A program made the translations under genes and the position numbers. Below the pieces are notes generated by a model that searched no databases, was not told the DNA's origin, and saw only the letters and a program-made list of their open reading frames with translations. A DNA stretch of 64,000 bases, taken from assembly GCA_028767165.1 (NCBI GenBank), contig JARACJ010000008.1, positions 124,001 through 188,000 on the forward strand. The letters run 5' to 3'. Of this stretch, positions 43,816 through 51,948 are shown in pieces (position 1 is the first letter of the stretch; each line of letters begins with the position of its first letter). This DNA comes from Proteobacteria bacterium DTSAM18. GTDB taxonomy: Bacteria > Myxococcota_A > UBA796 > GCA-2862545.

Positions 43816-44730
43816 ATGTCCGTCCGCGAGCTCGTCATACTCGGCAGCTCCAGCCAGGTGCCCACTCGCTACCGCAACCACAACGGCTACATGCTGCTGT
43901 GGGACGGCATGGGCGTGCTGTTCGATCCGGGCGAAGGAACCCAGCGACAGATGCTGCACGCGGGCGTGCGCAGCCACCAGATCCACGCGATCTGCGTCAC
44001 CCACTTCCACGGCGACCACTGCCTCGGCCTGCCGGGCATCCTGCAGCGCCTGAGCCTCGACGCGGTGCCCCACCCCATCCAGGTGTTCTACCCGGAGTCC
44101 GGCCAGAAGTACTTCGAGCGGCTCCGCTACAGCACCGTGTACCTGGAGCAGGCCGAGATCATCCCCCGGCCCATGCCGCTGGTGGGTGGCACCGGTAGGA
44201 TCGGTCCCCTCACCCTCACGTCGCTGCCCCTGCGCCACCGCACGCCCGCCATCGGCTACCGGCTCGAGGAGCCCTCCCGCCTGAAGGTCGACGGCGCCAA
44301 GGCCCGTGCACTGGGCGTCGACGGCCCCGACGTGGGCAAGCTGCTCTCCGAGGGCTCCGTGAACGTCGACGGCCGCATCGTCATGCGCGACGAGGTCGCC
44401 ACCGAGGTGCCCGGGCAGTCCGTCTCCTTCATCATGGACACCTCCCCCTGCCCGTCGGTCACCGAGCTGTCCCGCAAGGTCGACATGATGATCTGCGAGT
44501 CCACCTACCAGTCCGAGCTCACCCTCGAGGCCCACCAGCGGGGCCACATGACCTCCGAGGACGCCGGCAAGGCCGCTGCGGAGGCCGGTGCACGCCGCCT
44601 CGTGCTCACCCACTTCTCCCAGCGCTACACCACCTCCGAGGGCTTCCTGAACGAGGCCCAGGCCTTCCACCCGGACGTCACCTGCGCCGAGGATCTGCTC
44701 CGCATCCCCCTGAAGCGGAAGCGGGCGTGA
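43816..44730 (+). CDS. rnz: Ribonuclease Z
   Basis: A 304-residue zinc-dependent tRNA 3' endonuclease of the metallo-beta-lactamase fold. The motif THFHGDHCLGLPG is near residue 63; MDTSPC and CESTY supply later ligands, and HFSQRYTT near the C-terminus carries the last His. RNase Z trims tRNA precursors, mainly those without encoded CCA, consistent with the CCA-less tmRNA in this window. GGGAG lies before the ATG. The TGA overlaps the GTG of the JAMM-DinG gene (GTGA), giving a coupled pair. Confidence 0.94.
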   Translation: MSVRELVILGSSSQVPTRYRNHNGYMLLWDGMGVLFDPGEGTQRQMLHAGVRSHQIHAICVTHFHGDHCLGLPGILQRLSLDAVPHPIQVFYPESGQKYFERLRYSTVYLEQAEIIPRPMPLVGGTGRIGPLTLTSLPLRHRTPAIGYRLEEPSRLKVDGAKARALGVDGPDVGKLLSEGSVNVDGRIVMRDEVATEVPGQSVSFIMDTSPCPSVTELSRKVDMMICESTYQSELTLEAHQRGHMTSEDAGKAAAEAGARRLVLTHFSQRYTTSEGFLNEAQAFHPDVTCAEDLLRIPLKRKRA

Positions 44731-47234
44731 GCTCACGCCTGAAGGAACACGTCGCCGCCCACCTCCGCGAGGAGATCGAGCGCGCCGGCGGCACCGAGGT
44801 CTTCGCCATCGGCAAGGTCGAGGGCGGTGCCGTGGTGTCCGCCACCGTCGTGTGCCGCGGCCAGACCGATCGGGTCACCGCCCTGCTCGGCCGCCCCGAG
44901 CCAGGCCAGGTGGTCATCCACAACCACCCGTCCGGCGACCTGCGTCCTTCCGATGCCGACATGCGCATCGCGGGGCTGTACGCCGAGGACGGCATCGGCT
45001 TCGTCATCATCGACTCGGCGGCCACCCGCTCCAACTGGGTGGTGGAGCCCTTCCGCAAGACGGCGAAGCACATCGATCCGGCACGGGTCGACCACATCTT
45101 CGACCAGAAGCTGGGCCGCTCCATTCCCGGCTGGGAGACCCGCGACGCCCAGCGGCACATGGCCCACAGGGTCGGCGCGGCCTTGAGCACCGGCACCCAC
45201 CTGGTCTGTGAGGCCGGCACCGGCACCGGCAAGTCCCTCGCCTACCTGGTGCCCGCACTGCTGTGGGCGGAGAGGAACGAGGCGACCGTGGTGGTGGCCA
45301 CCCACACCCGCGCCCTGCAGGGACAGCTGTTCCGCAGCGACCTGAAGCTGCTGGAGCAGGCGGGCGTGAAAGTCGAGGCCGCCGTGCTCGAGGGCCGCGG
45401 CAACTACCTGTGCAAACGCCGCCTGCAGATCGCCACCGCCGAGCAGAAGCTCATCCCGGACGAGGACGACGACCACCTGGAGCACCTGCGGGCCTGGTCG
45501 AAGACCACCGAGGTGGGCTCCCGCTCCGATCTGACCGAGCCCATCCCCCACGCCACCTGGGAGAAGGTCAACTCCGACGGCGATCTGTCCCTGCGCAACA
45601 AGTGCAGCCACTTCCAGGAGTGCCACTTCTACGATGCCCGCCGCACCGCCGCCCAGGCGCGTATCCTGGTGGTCAACCACGCCCTGCTGCTGGCCGACCT
45701 GCAGCTCAAGGGCGAGGGCGCCCGGGGCTTCCTGCCCGCCTACAGCCGGGTGATCCTCGACGAGGCCCAGCACCTCGAGGAGGTGGCCACCAGCGTCGCC
45801 ACCCAGGAGCTCACCCTGCGGGCGATGCAGCGGGCCATCGGGCCGATCCTGCCCCGCCGCAAGCGCTCCGGCTCCCTGCGGCGCCTCGCCCACCACCTCA
45901 CGAAGGTGCCGGCGATCCCCCCGGACGTGGTCGACCAGGTCGGCGCCGCCGTCGAAGCCGCCGTCGTGCAGCTCAAGTCCTTTCTCGCCGACGCGGAGGC
46001 CATCCTCGACGTGCTCCTCGGCGAGCTGGCCCCCGAGCAACCCACCCTGCGGTTCACCCACGAGACCACCCAGACGGACGGGTGGAACCAGGTCATCCTG
46101 CCGTCCCTGCGCAGCCTGTACAGCGCGCTGACCAAGGCCTGCGCCGCCCTCGAGGCCGTCACGGCGCCGCTCACGGACCACCCGCTGCCGGAGGACCGCG
46201 CCCAGCCGATGCTCGACGTCGACCGGGCCCGCCGCAAGCTCTCCGCCGCCACCCAGACCGTCCGCACCGTGGCGTCGGTGCAGCAGGACGAGATGTGTCG
46301 GTGGATGCAGCGCCACACCCGCCGCGACAGCGTCGTCGTCTCCCTGAACGCCGCCCCCATCGACGTGGCCCCCACCCTGCGCCGGGTGCTGTGGGACTCG
46401 GTGGAGTCGGTGGTGTGCACGTCGGCCACCCTGCGCGTGGACCGCTCCTTCGCCTTCTGGACCCGCCGGGTGGGCCTGTTCAAGCCCGACACCGCCGCGT
46501 TCCCCTCCCCGTTCGACTACCAGCGCAACGCCCTGCTCCTGGCACCAGGCGACACCCCCGATCCCAACAGCGACGCCTGGCTCCCCCACACCGCCCGCCT
46601 CATCGCCCAGGCCGTCATCGCCAGCGGCGGCGGTGCGTTCGTGCTGTGCACCTCCTACCGGGCGGTGAAGGCCTACACCGCCGCCCTGAGGAGCCTGCTG
46701 CCCCCTCACCGGGTCATCCTCAGCCAGGGCACCATGGGCTCCACGGCCCTCCTGCAGCGCTTCCTCACCACGCCAGACGCCGTGCTCGTCGGCACCGACT
46801 CCTTCTGGGAGGGCGTCAGCGTCAAGGGCGACCAGCTGCGCCTCGTCATCATCCCCCGCCTGCCCTTCCGGGTGCCGTCCGATCCTCTCCGACAGGCCCG
46901 TCAGGAGGTCATCGAACGGGCCGGCTACAACCCCTTCGTGGTGTTCACGCTGCCCGAGGCGATCCTCAAATTGCGGCAGGGATTCGGCCGCCTCATCCGC
47001 TCCACCACGGACACCGGTGCGGTGATCCTCCTGGACCCACGCCTGCATACCAGGCGCTATGGTGCAAAAGTCCTGCGGAGTCTGCCCGACGCACGTACAG
47101 TTCGGGGTTCCTGGGATCGATGCATCCAGGACCTGTTCTCCTTCTACCGCGGGGAGCCCCATGAACGATCGCAGCGCCTTCCGGATCCGACTCCACGGCC
47201 ACCTGGCCTCCCAGCAGAGAACCCTGCAGGTTGA
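44727..47234 (+). CDS. RadC-type JAMM domain fused to a DinG/XPD-family helicase
   Basis: An 835-residue fusion starting at GTG 44727 inside the rnz stop. Residues 1-115 hold a JAMM/MPN+ domain with every metalloprotease residue: E24 and H65-x-H67-x7-S75-x2-D78 (HNHPSGDLRPSDAD), the RadC subtype. Residues 130-815 form a superfamily 2 helicase: Walker A AGTGTGKS (163-170), Walker B VILDEAQHLEE, SATLR, and the C-terminal motifs TDSFWEGVSVKG and QGFGRLIRS. Three Cys of the iron-sulfur domain are visible (GNYLC, NKC, QEC); the fourth appears lost. It probably acts on R-loops, forks or other DNA structures; what the JAMM domain does is unknown. The last 74 bases overlap the next gene. Confidence 0.88.
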   Translation: MSSRLKEHVAAHLREEIERAGGTEVFAIGKVEGGAVVSATVVCRGQTDRVTALLGRPEPGQVVIHNHPSGDLRPSDADMRIAGLYAEDGIGFVIIDSAATRSNWVVEPFRKTAKHIDPARVDHIFDQKLGRSIPGWETRDAQRHMAHRVGAALSTGTHLVCEAGTGTGKSLAYLVPALLWAERNEATVVVATHTRALQGQLFRSDLKLLEQAGVKVEAAVLEGRGNYLCKRRLQIATAEQKLIPDEDDDHLEHLRAWSKTTEVGSRSDLTEPIPHATWEKVNSDGDLSLRNKCSHFQECHFYDARRTAAQARILVVNHALLLADLQLKGEGARGFLPAYSRVILDEAQHLEEVATSVATQELTLRAMQRAIGPILPRRKRSGSLRRLAHHLTKVPAIPPDVVDQVGAAVEAAVVQLKSFLADAEAILDVLLGELAPEQPTLRFTHETTQTDGWNQVILPSLRSLYSALTKACAALEAVTAPLTDHPLPEDRAQPMLDVDRARRKLSAATQTVRTVASVQQDEMCRWMQRHTRRDSVVVSLNAAPIDVAPTLRRVLWDSVESVVCTSATLRVDRSFAFWTRRVGLFKPDTAAFPSPFDYQRNALLLAPGDTPDPNSDAWLPHTARLIAQAVIASGGGAFVLCTSYRAVKAYTAALRSLLPPHRVILSQGTMGSTALLQRFLTTPDAVLVGTDSFWEGVSVKGDQLRLVIIPRLPFRVPSDPLRQARQEVIERAGYNPFVVFTLPEAILKLRQGFGRLIRSTTDTGAVILLDPRLHTRRYGAKVLRSLPDARTVRGSWDRCIQDLFSFYRGEPHERSQRLPDPTPRPPGLPAENPAG

Positions 47235-47412
47235 TCTGCCCGAACCGCAGCCCGCGGGCGTGCTCCTGAAGAAGGCCGCGGAGCTGCTGCAGCGCAGCCT
47301 CGACGGCGCGCACCTCACGGTGGGCACCAGGGTCGCCAAGGGCACCATGGCCGTGCACCACGCCGACGACATCGCGCTGCTGCCGGCGTTCGAGGGGGTG
47401 GAGGAGCGCTGA
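47161..47412 (+). CDS. Small MoaD/ThiS-like beta-grasp protein without terminal GG
   Basis: An 83-residue protein whose pattern fits the ubiquitin-like MoaD/ThiS fold: strand FRIRLHG, strand QVDLPE, helix GVLLKKAAELLQRSL, and the end DDIALLPAFEG, matching the DEVALLPPVSGG end of MoaD. Instead of finishing at Gly-Gly it ends EGVEER, so it cannot be adenylated and thiocarboxylated as it stands. The ATG follows GGGGAG and lies within the 3' end of the JAMM-helicase gene. Candidate partner or substrate of the neighbouring JAMM domain, or a degenerate sulfur carrier. Fold call is by eye. Confidence 0.6.
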   Translation: MNDRSAFRIRLHGHLASQQRTLQVDLPEPQPAGVLLKKAAELLQRSLDGAHLTVGTRVAKGTMAVHHADDIALLPAFEGVEER

Positions 47413-47516
47413 GGCGGAACAGCACCACAGATCGTCACTCCCCAAGGCGCATCCCCTCCAGAAGAGTTACCCTGCGGCGCGAATTCCCCCCCTTCCGCCC
47501 CGCAGGAGGCACCCCA

Positions 47517-48293
47517 ATGGCAGTCCACGGCCGCCCCACCCCCCAGCCGAACCTCCCCGACGAGCGTCCCCGCTTCAAGGACCGCATGCCGGAGGAATAC
47601 CGTCGCCAGGATGCCAACCCCTACCTGCACTCCCACCGCACCTACGGTCGCCCGCTGATCCCGGCCTCCGAGGCCTGGCCCCTTCGCGGCAAGTGGGACG
47701 AGGAATTCGGCCGCTCCGCGCCGCTGCACCTCGAGATCGGCTGCGGCAACGGCTTCTTCCTGGCCGGCATGGCCAAGCGCCACGACGACTGGAACTTCGT
47801 GGGCATCGAGATCCGGTACAAGCGCACCGTGCTCGTGGCCCGCAAGCTGCAGGACGCCGGGGTCGAGAACGCCCGCATCCTGCGCTACCACGCCGCCTAC
47901 CTCGACGATCTCTTCGAGCCCGGCACCCTGTCCGGCATCTACGTGAACCACCCCGATCCGTGGCCCAAGGACAAGCACGAGAAGAACCGGCTCATCTCCC
48001 GCTGGTTCCTCGAGGACTGCGTCCGGCTGCTCAAGCCCGGTGGCTGGTTCCGCCTGAAGTCCGACTTCCGTCCCAACGTCGACCGCGTGGAGCACCACCT
48101 CGACAAGGACGGCGACGGCAACCCCCTCCCTCGGCTGCCCCTGCGCGTCACCGGCCGCTCCGAGGACATCATCACCGGGCCCGCACCGTGGCCCGACGAC
48201 ATCGAGACCAACTACCAGTCCAAGTACCGCAAGCGCGGCGAACCGGTGTACGCCATCGAGCTCGTGCGCGAGGACGACACATCCGCCAGCTGA
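47517..48293 (+). CDS. trmB: tRNA (guanine(46)-N7)-methyltransferase
   Basis: A 258-residue class I SAM-dependent methyltransferase forming m7G46 in the tRNA variable loop. SAM motif I is LEIGCGNGFFLAGMA near residue 72, FVGIEIRYKR follows, and the TrmB hallmark NHPDPWPKDKHEKNRL is near 145, with LKPGGWF after it. The N-terminal 55 residues are an extension with a TYGRP motif also seen in some deltaproteobacterial members. AGGAGG lies before the ATG. It probably ends the rnz-helicase run, 104 bases after the beta-grasp gene. Confidence 0.93.
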   Translation: MAVHGRPTPQPNLPDERPRFKDRMPEEYRRQDANPYLHSHRTYGRPLIPASEAWPLRGKWDEEFGRSAPLHLEIGCGNGFFLAGMAKRHDDWNFVGIEIRYKRTVLVARKLQDAGVENARILRYHAAYLDDLFEPGTLSGIYVNHPDPWPKDKHEKNRLISRWFLEDCVRLLKPGGWFRLKSDFRPNVDRVEHHLDKDGDGNPLPRLPLRVTGRSEDIITGPAPWPDDIETNYQSKYRKRGEPVYAIELVREDDTSAS

Positions 48294-48329
48294 GTCCCAT
48301 CAGCTCGCACCCATGCGTGAAAATCCCCG

Positions 48330-48385
48330 GGGCCCGGAGAGCGCCTTCGCTGCCGTACGTACGGCAGTTGGCGTTTTCCGGGCCC
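48330..48385. other. Large nested inverted repeat between trmB and the DEAD-box gene
   Basis: Outer arms GGGCCCGGA (48330-48338) and TCCGGGCCC (48377-48385), middle GCGCC/GGCG, and an 18-base perfect inner palindrome CTGCCGTACGTACGGCAG (48350-48367) share nearly one centre, offset by two bases. It could be the trmB terminator, a protein-binding palindrome, or a structured leader of the RNA helicase mRNA. Confidence 0.7.
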
Positions 48386-48474
48386 TGCGCATAGGATGTG
48401 CCTGCGTCAACAGACAGCAAGCCGCCCTGCCCTGAACACAAAAGCGACCCGGCGGGGCATGAAACGAGGCAAGA

Positions 48475-50190
48475 ATGACCGACAACGATGACACCGGCTC
48501 CCACGTTCCCGCCGGTTCCGACTACGTCAGCGACCGTACCTTCGCTGACTTCCCCATCTCCGAAGAGGTCCTCAAGGGCCTGACCGACATGGGCTTCACC
48601 ACCGCCACCCCCGTGCAGGCGGCCACCATCGACCCCGCCACCGCCGGCCGCGACCTGCTCGTCCGCGCCAAGACCGGCACCGGCAAGACCGCAGCCTTCG
48701 GCGTACCCATCGTCGAGCTCACCCCCGAGGGCCACCGCAAGCCCTACGTGCTGATCCTCGAGCCCACCCGTGAGCTCGCCCAGCAGACGGCCGATCAGAT
48801 CACCCAGATCGCCGCCTACAAGGATGTCTCCTGCACCCTGCTCGTGGGTGGCGTGGCCATCGGTCCCCAGGAGACGGCCCTGATGAAGGGCGCCGAGATC
48901 CTCGTGGGCACCCCCGGCCGCGTGCTCGACCACATCCGCCGGGGCAACCTCGACCCCAGCACCGTCCAGATCGCCTGCCTCGACGAGGCCGACGAGATGC
49001 TGTCCATGGGCTTCTACGAGGACGTCACCCGCATCCTCAACGCCACCCAGGACGACCGCCAGGTGCTGCTGTACTCCGCCACCATCGGCAACGACACCCA
49101 GCGCCTCGTGCAGCGGTTCCTCAAGGATCCGGTGGATGTCATGCTCTCCACCGATGCCGACGGCGTCGAGCTGCTCGAGCACCACCTGTACGAGACCGAG
49201 CACGGCGTGCACAAGGTCCGCGCGCTGCTGTACGTCATCGATCTCGAGGATCCCGACAGCGCCATCATCTTCTGCAACACCCGCGAAGACACCACCACGG
49301 TGGCCAACTTCCTCGACCGCCAGGGCCTCGATGTCCAGCTCATCTCCGGCGACCTGTCCCAGGCCCGCCGCACCGAGGTGATGGCCCAGGTCAAGGCAGG
49401 CGCCGTGCGCTTCCTGGTGGCCACCGACGTCGCCGCACGCGGCATCGACATCTCCGGCCTCACCCACGTCATCAACTACGCCCTGCCCCAGGATCCCGCG
49501 GTCTACCTGCACCGCACCGGCCGTACCGGCCGTATCGGCAAGAAGGGCGTGGCCGTCTCCCTGTGCGGCGGCTCCGACATGGGCACCCGCCGGGTGCTCG
49601 AGAACAAGCACAAGATCAAGTTCGACGTGCGCGAGCTCCCCAGCGGCGATGACGCCATCAAGATGCGCGTGAAGCGCCAGGCCAAGCAGATCCGCCAGGC
49701 CATGGGCTCGCTGGTGTTCGAGTCCTACCTGCCCACCGTCGATGCGCTGCTCGAGCGCCCCGACGGCAAGGCCCTGCTCGCCGCGAGCCTGCGCGCCTTC
49801 TTCCAGTGGGACCGTGAGCGCCGGCAGGAGGTCGCCTCCTCCGACGAGGGACCCGTCTTCGAGTCCAAGCGCGCCCAGCGTCAACGTGAGCGTGACGGCC
49901 GTGGTCGCGAGAGTGGCCGTGGCCGCCGTGGCGAGCGCCGTGAGCGACGTGGCCGGGATCGCGACCGCGACCGCGACCGCGACAGCAAGCCTGCTCCTGC
50001 CGAGATGGACGACCTCGATGCCCTGCTCGTCGCCGAGGGCGGCAGCAACGACGCCGAGTCCAAGCCCAAGCGCAAGCGTCGCCGTCGCAAGAAGTCCGGT
50101 GACGAGAGCAAGCCCGTGGAGTCCAAGGCCGCGAGCCAGAGCAAGGGCGGCGACCTCGACGACCTCGACGATCTGCTCAGCATGGACTGA
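48475..50190 (+). CDS. DEAD-box RNA helicase (DeaD/CsdA-like)
   Basis: A 571-residue ATP-dependent RNA helicase. Q motif FADFPISEEVLKGLTDMGF near residue 23, motif I AKTGTGKT near 64, PTRELAQQ, TPGRVLDH, DEAD in CLDEADEM, SAT, and motif VI HRTGRTGRIGKKG are all present. After a CsdA-like middle segment the tail (about 450-571) is Arg/Asp/Gly-rich (RGRESGRGRRGERRERRGRD) and Lys-rich, an RNA-binding disordered region. The last residues are acidic (DLDDLDDLLSMD). Such enzymes unwind structured RNA in ribosome assembly and cold adaptation. GAGG precedes the ATG; the large palindrome upstream may belong to its leader. Confidence 0.93.
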   Translation: MTDNDDTGSHVPAGSDYVSDRTFADFPISEEVLKGLTDMGFTTATPVQAATIDPATAGRDLLVRAKTGTGKTAAFGVPIVELTPEGHRKPYVLILEPTRELAQQTADQITQIAAYKDVSCTLLVGGVAIGPQETALMKGAEILVGTPGRVLDHIRRGNLDPSTVQIACLDEADEMLSMGFYEDVTRILNATQDDRQVLLYSATIGNDTQRLVQRFLKDPVDVMLSTDADGVELLEHHLYETEHGVHKVRALLYVIDLEDPDSAIIFCNTREDTTTVANFLDRQGLDVQLISGDLSQARRTEVMAQVKAGAVRFLVATDVAARGIDISGLTHVINYALPQDPAVYLHRTGRTGRIGKKGVAVSLCGGSDMGTRRVLENKHKIKFDVRELPSGDDAIKMRVKRQAKQIRQAMGSLVFESYLPTVDALLERPDGKALLAASLRAFFQWDRERRQEVASSDEGPVFESKRAQRQRERDGRGRESGRGRRGERRERRGRDRDRDRDRDSKPAPAEMDDLDALLVAEGGSNDAESKPKRKRRRRKKSGDESKPVESKAASQSKGGDLDDLDDLLSMD

Positions 50191-50211
50191 GCACGTCCCC
50201 ACCACGTGAAA

Positions 50212-50246
50212 GGCCCCGGTTGCATTCCTGCAGCCGGGGCCTTCTT
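50212..50246 (+). terminator. Intrinsic terminator of the DEAD-box gene
   Basis: GGCCCCGGTTGCA (50212-50224) pairs with TGCAGCCGGGGCC (50229-50241) with one mismatch; TTCTT follows. The next gene converges on it. Confidence 0.8.
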
Positions 50247-50263
50247 GCGTGCGGAACCGGGTC

Positions 50264-51085
50264 TCAGGCGCCGGACGCCTCGACCTCGGAGAGGGCGGTC
50301 GTGAGGTAGGTGAACGCCTCGTCGACGGAGTCCGTGCGGTGGATCAGATCGACATCCTCCTCGGAGATGGTGCCGTAGTCGACCATCGCCTTGAGGTTGA
50401 AGACGGAGTCCCAGTACTCGGTGCCGTACAGGATGATGGGCATCTTCTTCTTGATCTTGCCGGTCTGGATGAGCGTGAGGGTCTCGAAGATCTCGTCCAT
50501 CGTGCCGAACCCGCCGGGGAACACGATGAGGGCCTTCATCAGGTACAGGAACCAGTACTTGCGGGTGAAGAAGTAGTGGAACTCGAAGGCGAGCTCGTCG
50601 GTGACCCACTCGTTCACGCCGGGCTCGAACGGAAGCGAGATGCCGAGACCCACACTGCGGCCGTTGCGCACATCGGCGGCGCCCCGGTTGGCGGCCTCCA
50701 TGATGCCCGGGCCGCCACCGGTGCAGACCACGTAGGTCTTGCCGTCGCGGTACAGGGACCACTCGGTGAGGCGACGGGCCAGCTCGCGGGTGTCGTCGTA
50801 GTACTTGGCCATCCGCAGGGCGCCACGGGCCCGGCTGAGGACGCGACGGATCCCGGGATCATTGGGATCGGCGTCGAAGGCGGCCTGGGCGGCCTCGAGA
50901 TCGGCGCGCGCGTCGGGTTCCGGCTTGGCGCGAGCCGAGCCGAACATGACGATGGTGTCGTGGATTCCCTGGGCCTTGAACCGCTGACGCGGCTCCTCGT
51001 ACTCGCACAGGATGCGGATGTGGCGGGCCGGGGGGGAGTTGAGGAAGTGGAGGTTCTTGTAGGCCTTTTCCGGTTGTTTCGACAT
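50264..51085 (-). CDS. LOG-family protein (TIGR00730, lysine decarboxylase-like fold)
   Basis: A 273-residue Rossmann-fold protein with the LOG signature PGGFGTMDEIFETLTLIQTG (residues about 185-205) and TGGGPGIMEAANRGA near 122. The family hydrolyses nucleoside 5'-monophosphates to the base and ribose phosphate, and includes cytokinin-activating enzymes; the specificity here is not predictable. It is longer than the usual 180-200 residues owing to an N-terminal segment of about 90 residues. The ATG follows AAGGAG. It diverges from the lipoprotein gene at 51310 and converges on the DEAD-box terminator. Confidence 0.9.
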   Translation of the reverse strand: MSKQPEKAYKNLHFLNSPPARHIRILCEYEEPRQRFKAQGIHDTIVMFGSARAKPEPDARADLEAAQAAFDADPNDPGIRRVLSRARGALRMAKYYDDTRELARRLTEWSLYRDGKTYVVCTGGGPGIMEAANRGAADVRNGRSVGLGISLPFEPGVNEWVTDELAFEFHYFFTRKYWFLYLMKALIVFPGGFGTMDEIFETLTLIQTGKIKKKMPIILYGTEYWDSVFNLKAMVDYGTISEEDVDLIHRTDSVDEAFTYLTTALSEVEASGA

Positions 51086-51309
51086 CTTTCTCCTTGTCGC
51101 AGGGCGTACCTGACACCCATCTCATGTGTGCCGGTACCGGACCCCTGTTGCAAGCCCGTGCTTGCGCTTTCCTTGTTTTCAGGGTCCAAGCCCATTAATC
51201 CACGGCGGCCCAAAGTCACCAACATTTTGATGACATCTGCCGAGAATAAGTTCCTCGGGCGAACGTCCCAAGCTCCCGTGCGCGAACGGCCTTGTGCCAA
51301 GGAGGTCTC

Positions 51310-51870
51310 ATGTTGAAGCTCGCCATTCCACTGCTGGCGCTGCAAACCCTGTCTGCCTGCATCTTCTACACGGAGACCTACCGCGAGGTCCCCTACTACG
51401 AGGAGGACGACGTGGACTCCTACGAGGAGCAGGACCGCCCGATGGCCGACGACGGCATGGATCGACCCGACGCGGCCCCCGAGGTCTCCGTGGTGATCGA
51501 CCCTAACGGCATCGAGGCCGGCGATACCCACATCCTGTCCCTCACCTTCGAGGGCTCCCGCGAGGTCACGCCGGACGCGGTCCGTGATCTGGTGTTCTTC
51601 GGCCCCGACGAGCTGGTCATCGACACCTGGCAGACCCGCTCCGACGAGATCATCCTCGTCATCACCGTCCCCGAAGACGCCCTCACCGGTGTGTACGACG
51701 TCCTCATCAGCACCGGCGACGCTCGCCTCTTCGCCGAGGGCGTGCTCGAGGTGTACGGCTGGGGCGATGCACCGGCAGACGGCCAGGACGTCCCGAGCAC
51801 CGGCTCCGGCGGCACCTCCGATGGCGGCACCGGCGGTGGCTCCGACAGCGGCCTCGAACCCTGCCCCTGA
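51310..51870 (+). CDS. Acidic lipoprotein with Gly/Ser-rich tail
   Basis: A 186-residue lipoprotein: MLKLAIPLLALQTLSAC, lipobox Cys17. A Tyr/Glu/Asp-rich stretch follows (YREVPYYEEDDVDSYEEQD), then an Ig-like beta domain (about residues 60-150; SVVIDPNGIEAGDTHILSL) and a Gly/Ser/Asp tail (GSGGTSDGGTGGGSDSG) that resembles surface-anchoring linkers. GGAGG lies just before the ATG. Presumably an outer-membrane surface protein; no family recognised. A long perfect hairpin follows the stop. Confidence 0.72.
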   Translation: MLKLAIPLLALQTLSACIFYTETYREVPYYEEDDVDSYEEQDRPMADDGMDRPDAAPEVSVVIDPNGIEAGDTHILSLTFEGSREVTPDAVRDLVFFGPDELVIDTWQTRSDEIILVITVPEDALTGVYDVLISTGDARLFAEGVLEVYGWGDAPADGQDVPSTGSGGTSDGGTGGGSDSGLEPCP

Positions 51871-51882
51871 GGGTTCGCGTCC

Positions 51883-51930
51883 CACACGAAGAAGGGGGAG
51901 CTCGTCATCGAGCTCCCCCTTCTTCGTGTG
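51883..51930. terminator. Bidirectional terminator, 22-bp perfect stem
   Basis: CACACGAAGAAGGGGGAGCT and two more bases (51883-51904) pair perfectly with 51909-51930 around a TCAT loop, placed between the lipoprotein and the convergent GNAT gene. AAGAAG/CTTCTT lies inside the stem, so each strand has a pyrimidine-rich 3' arm. Confidence 0.85.
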
Positions 51931-51948
51931 TGCGACAGCCAGTGCCCG

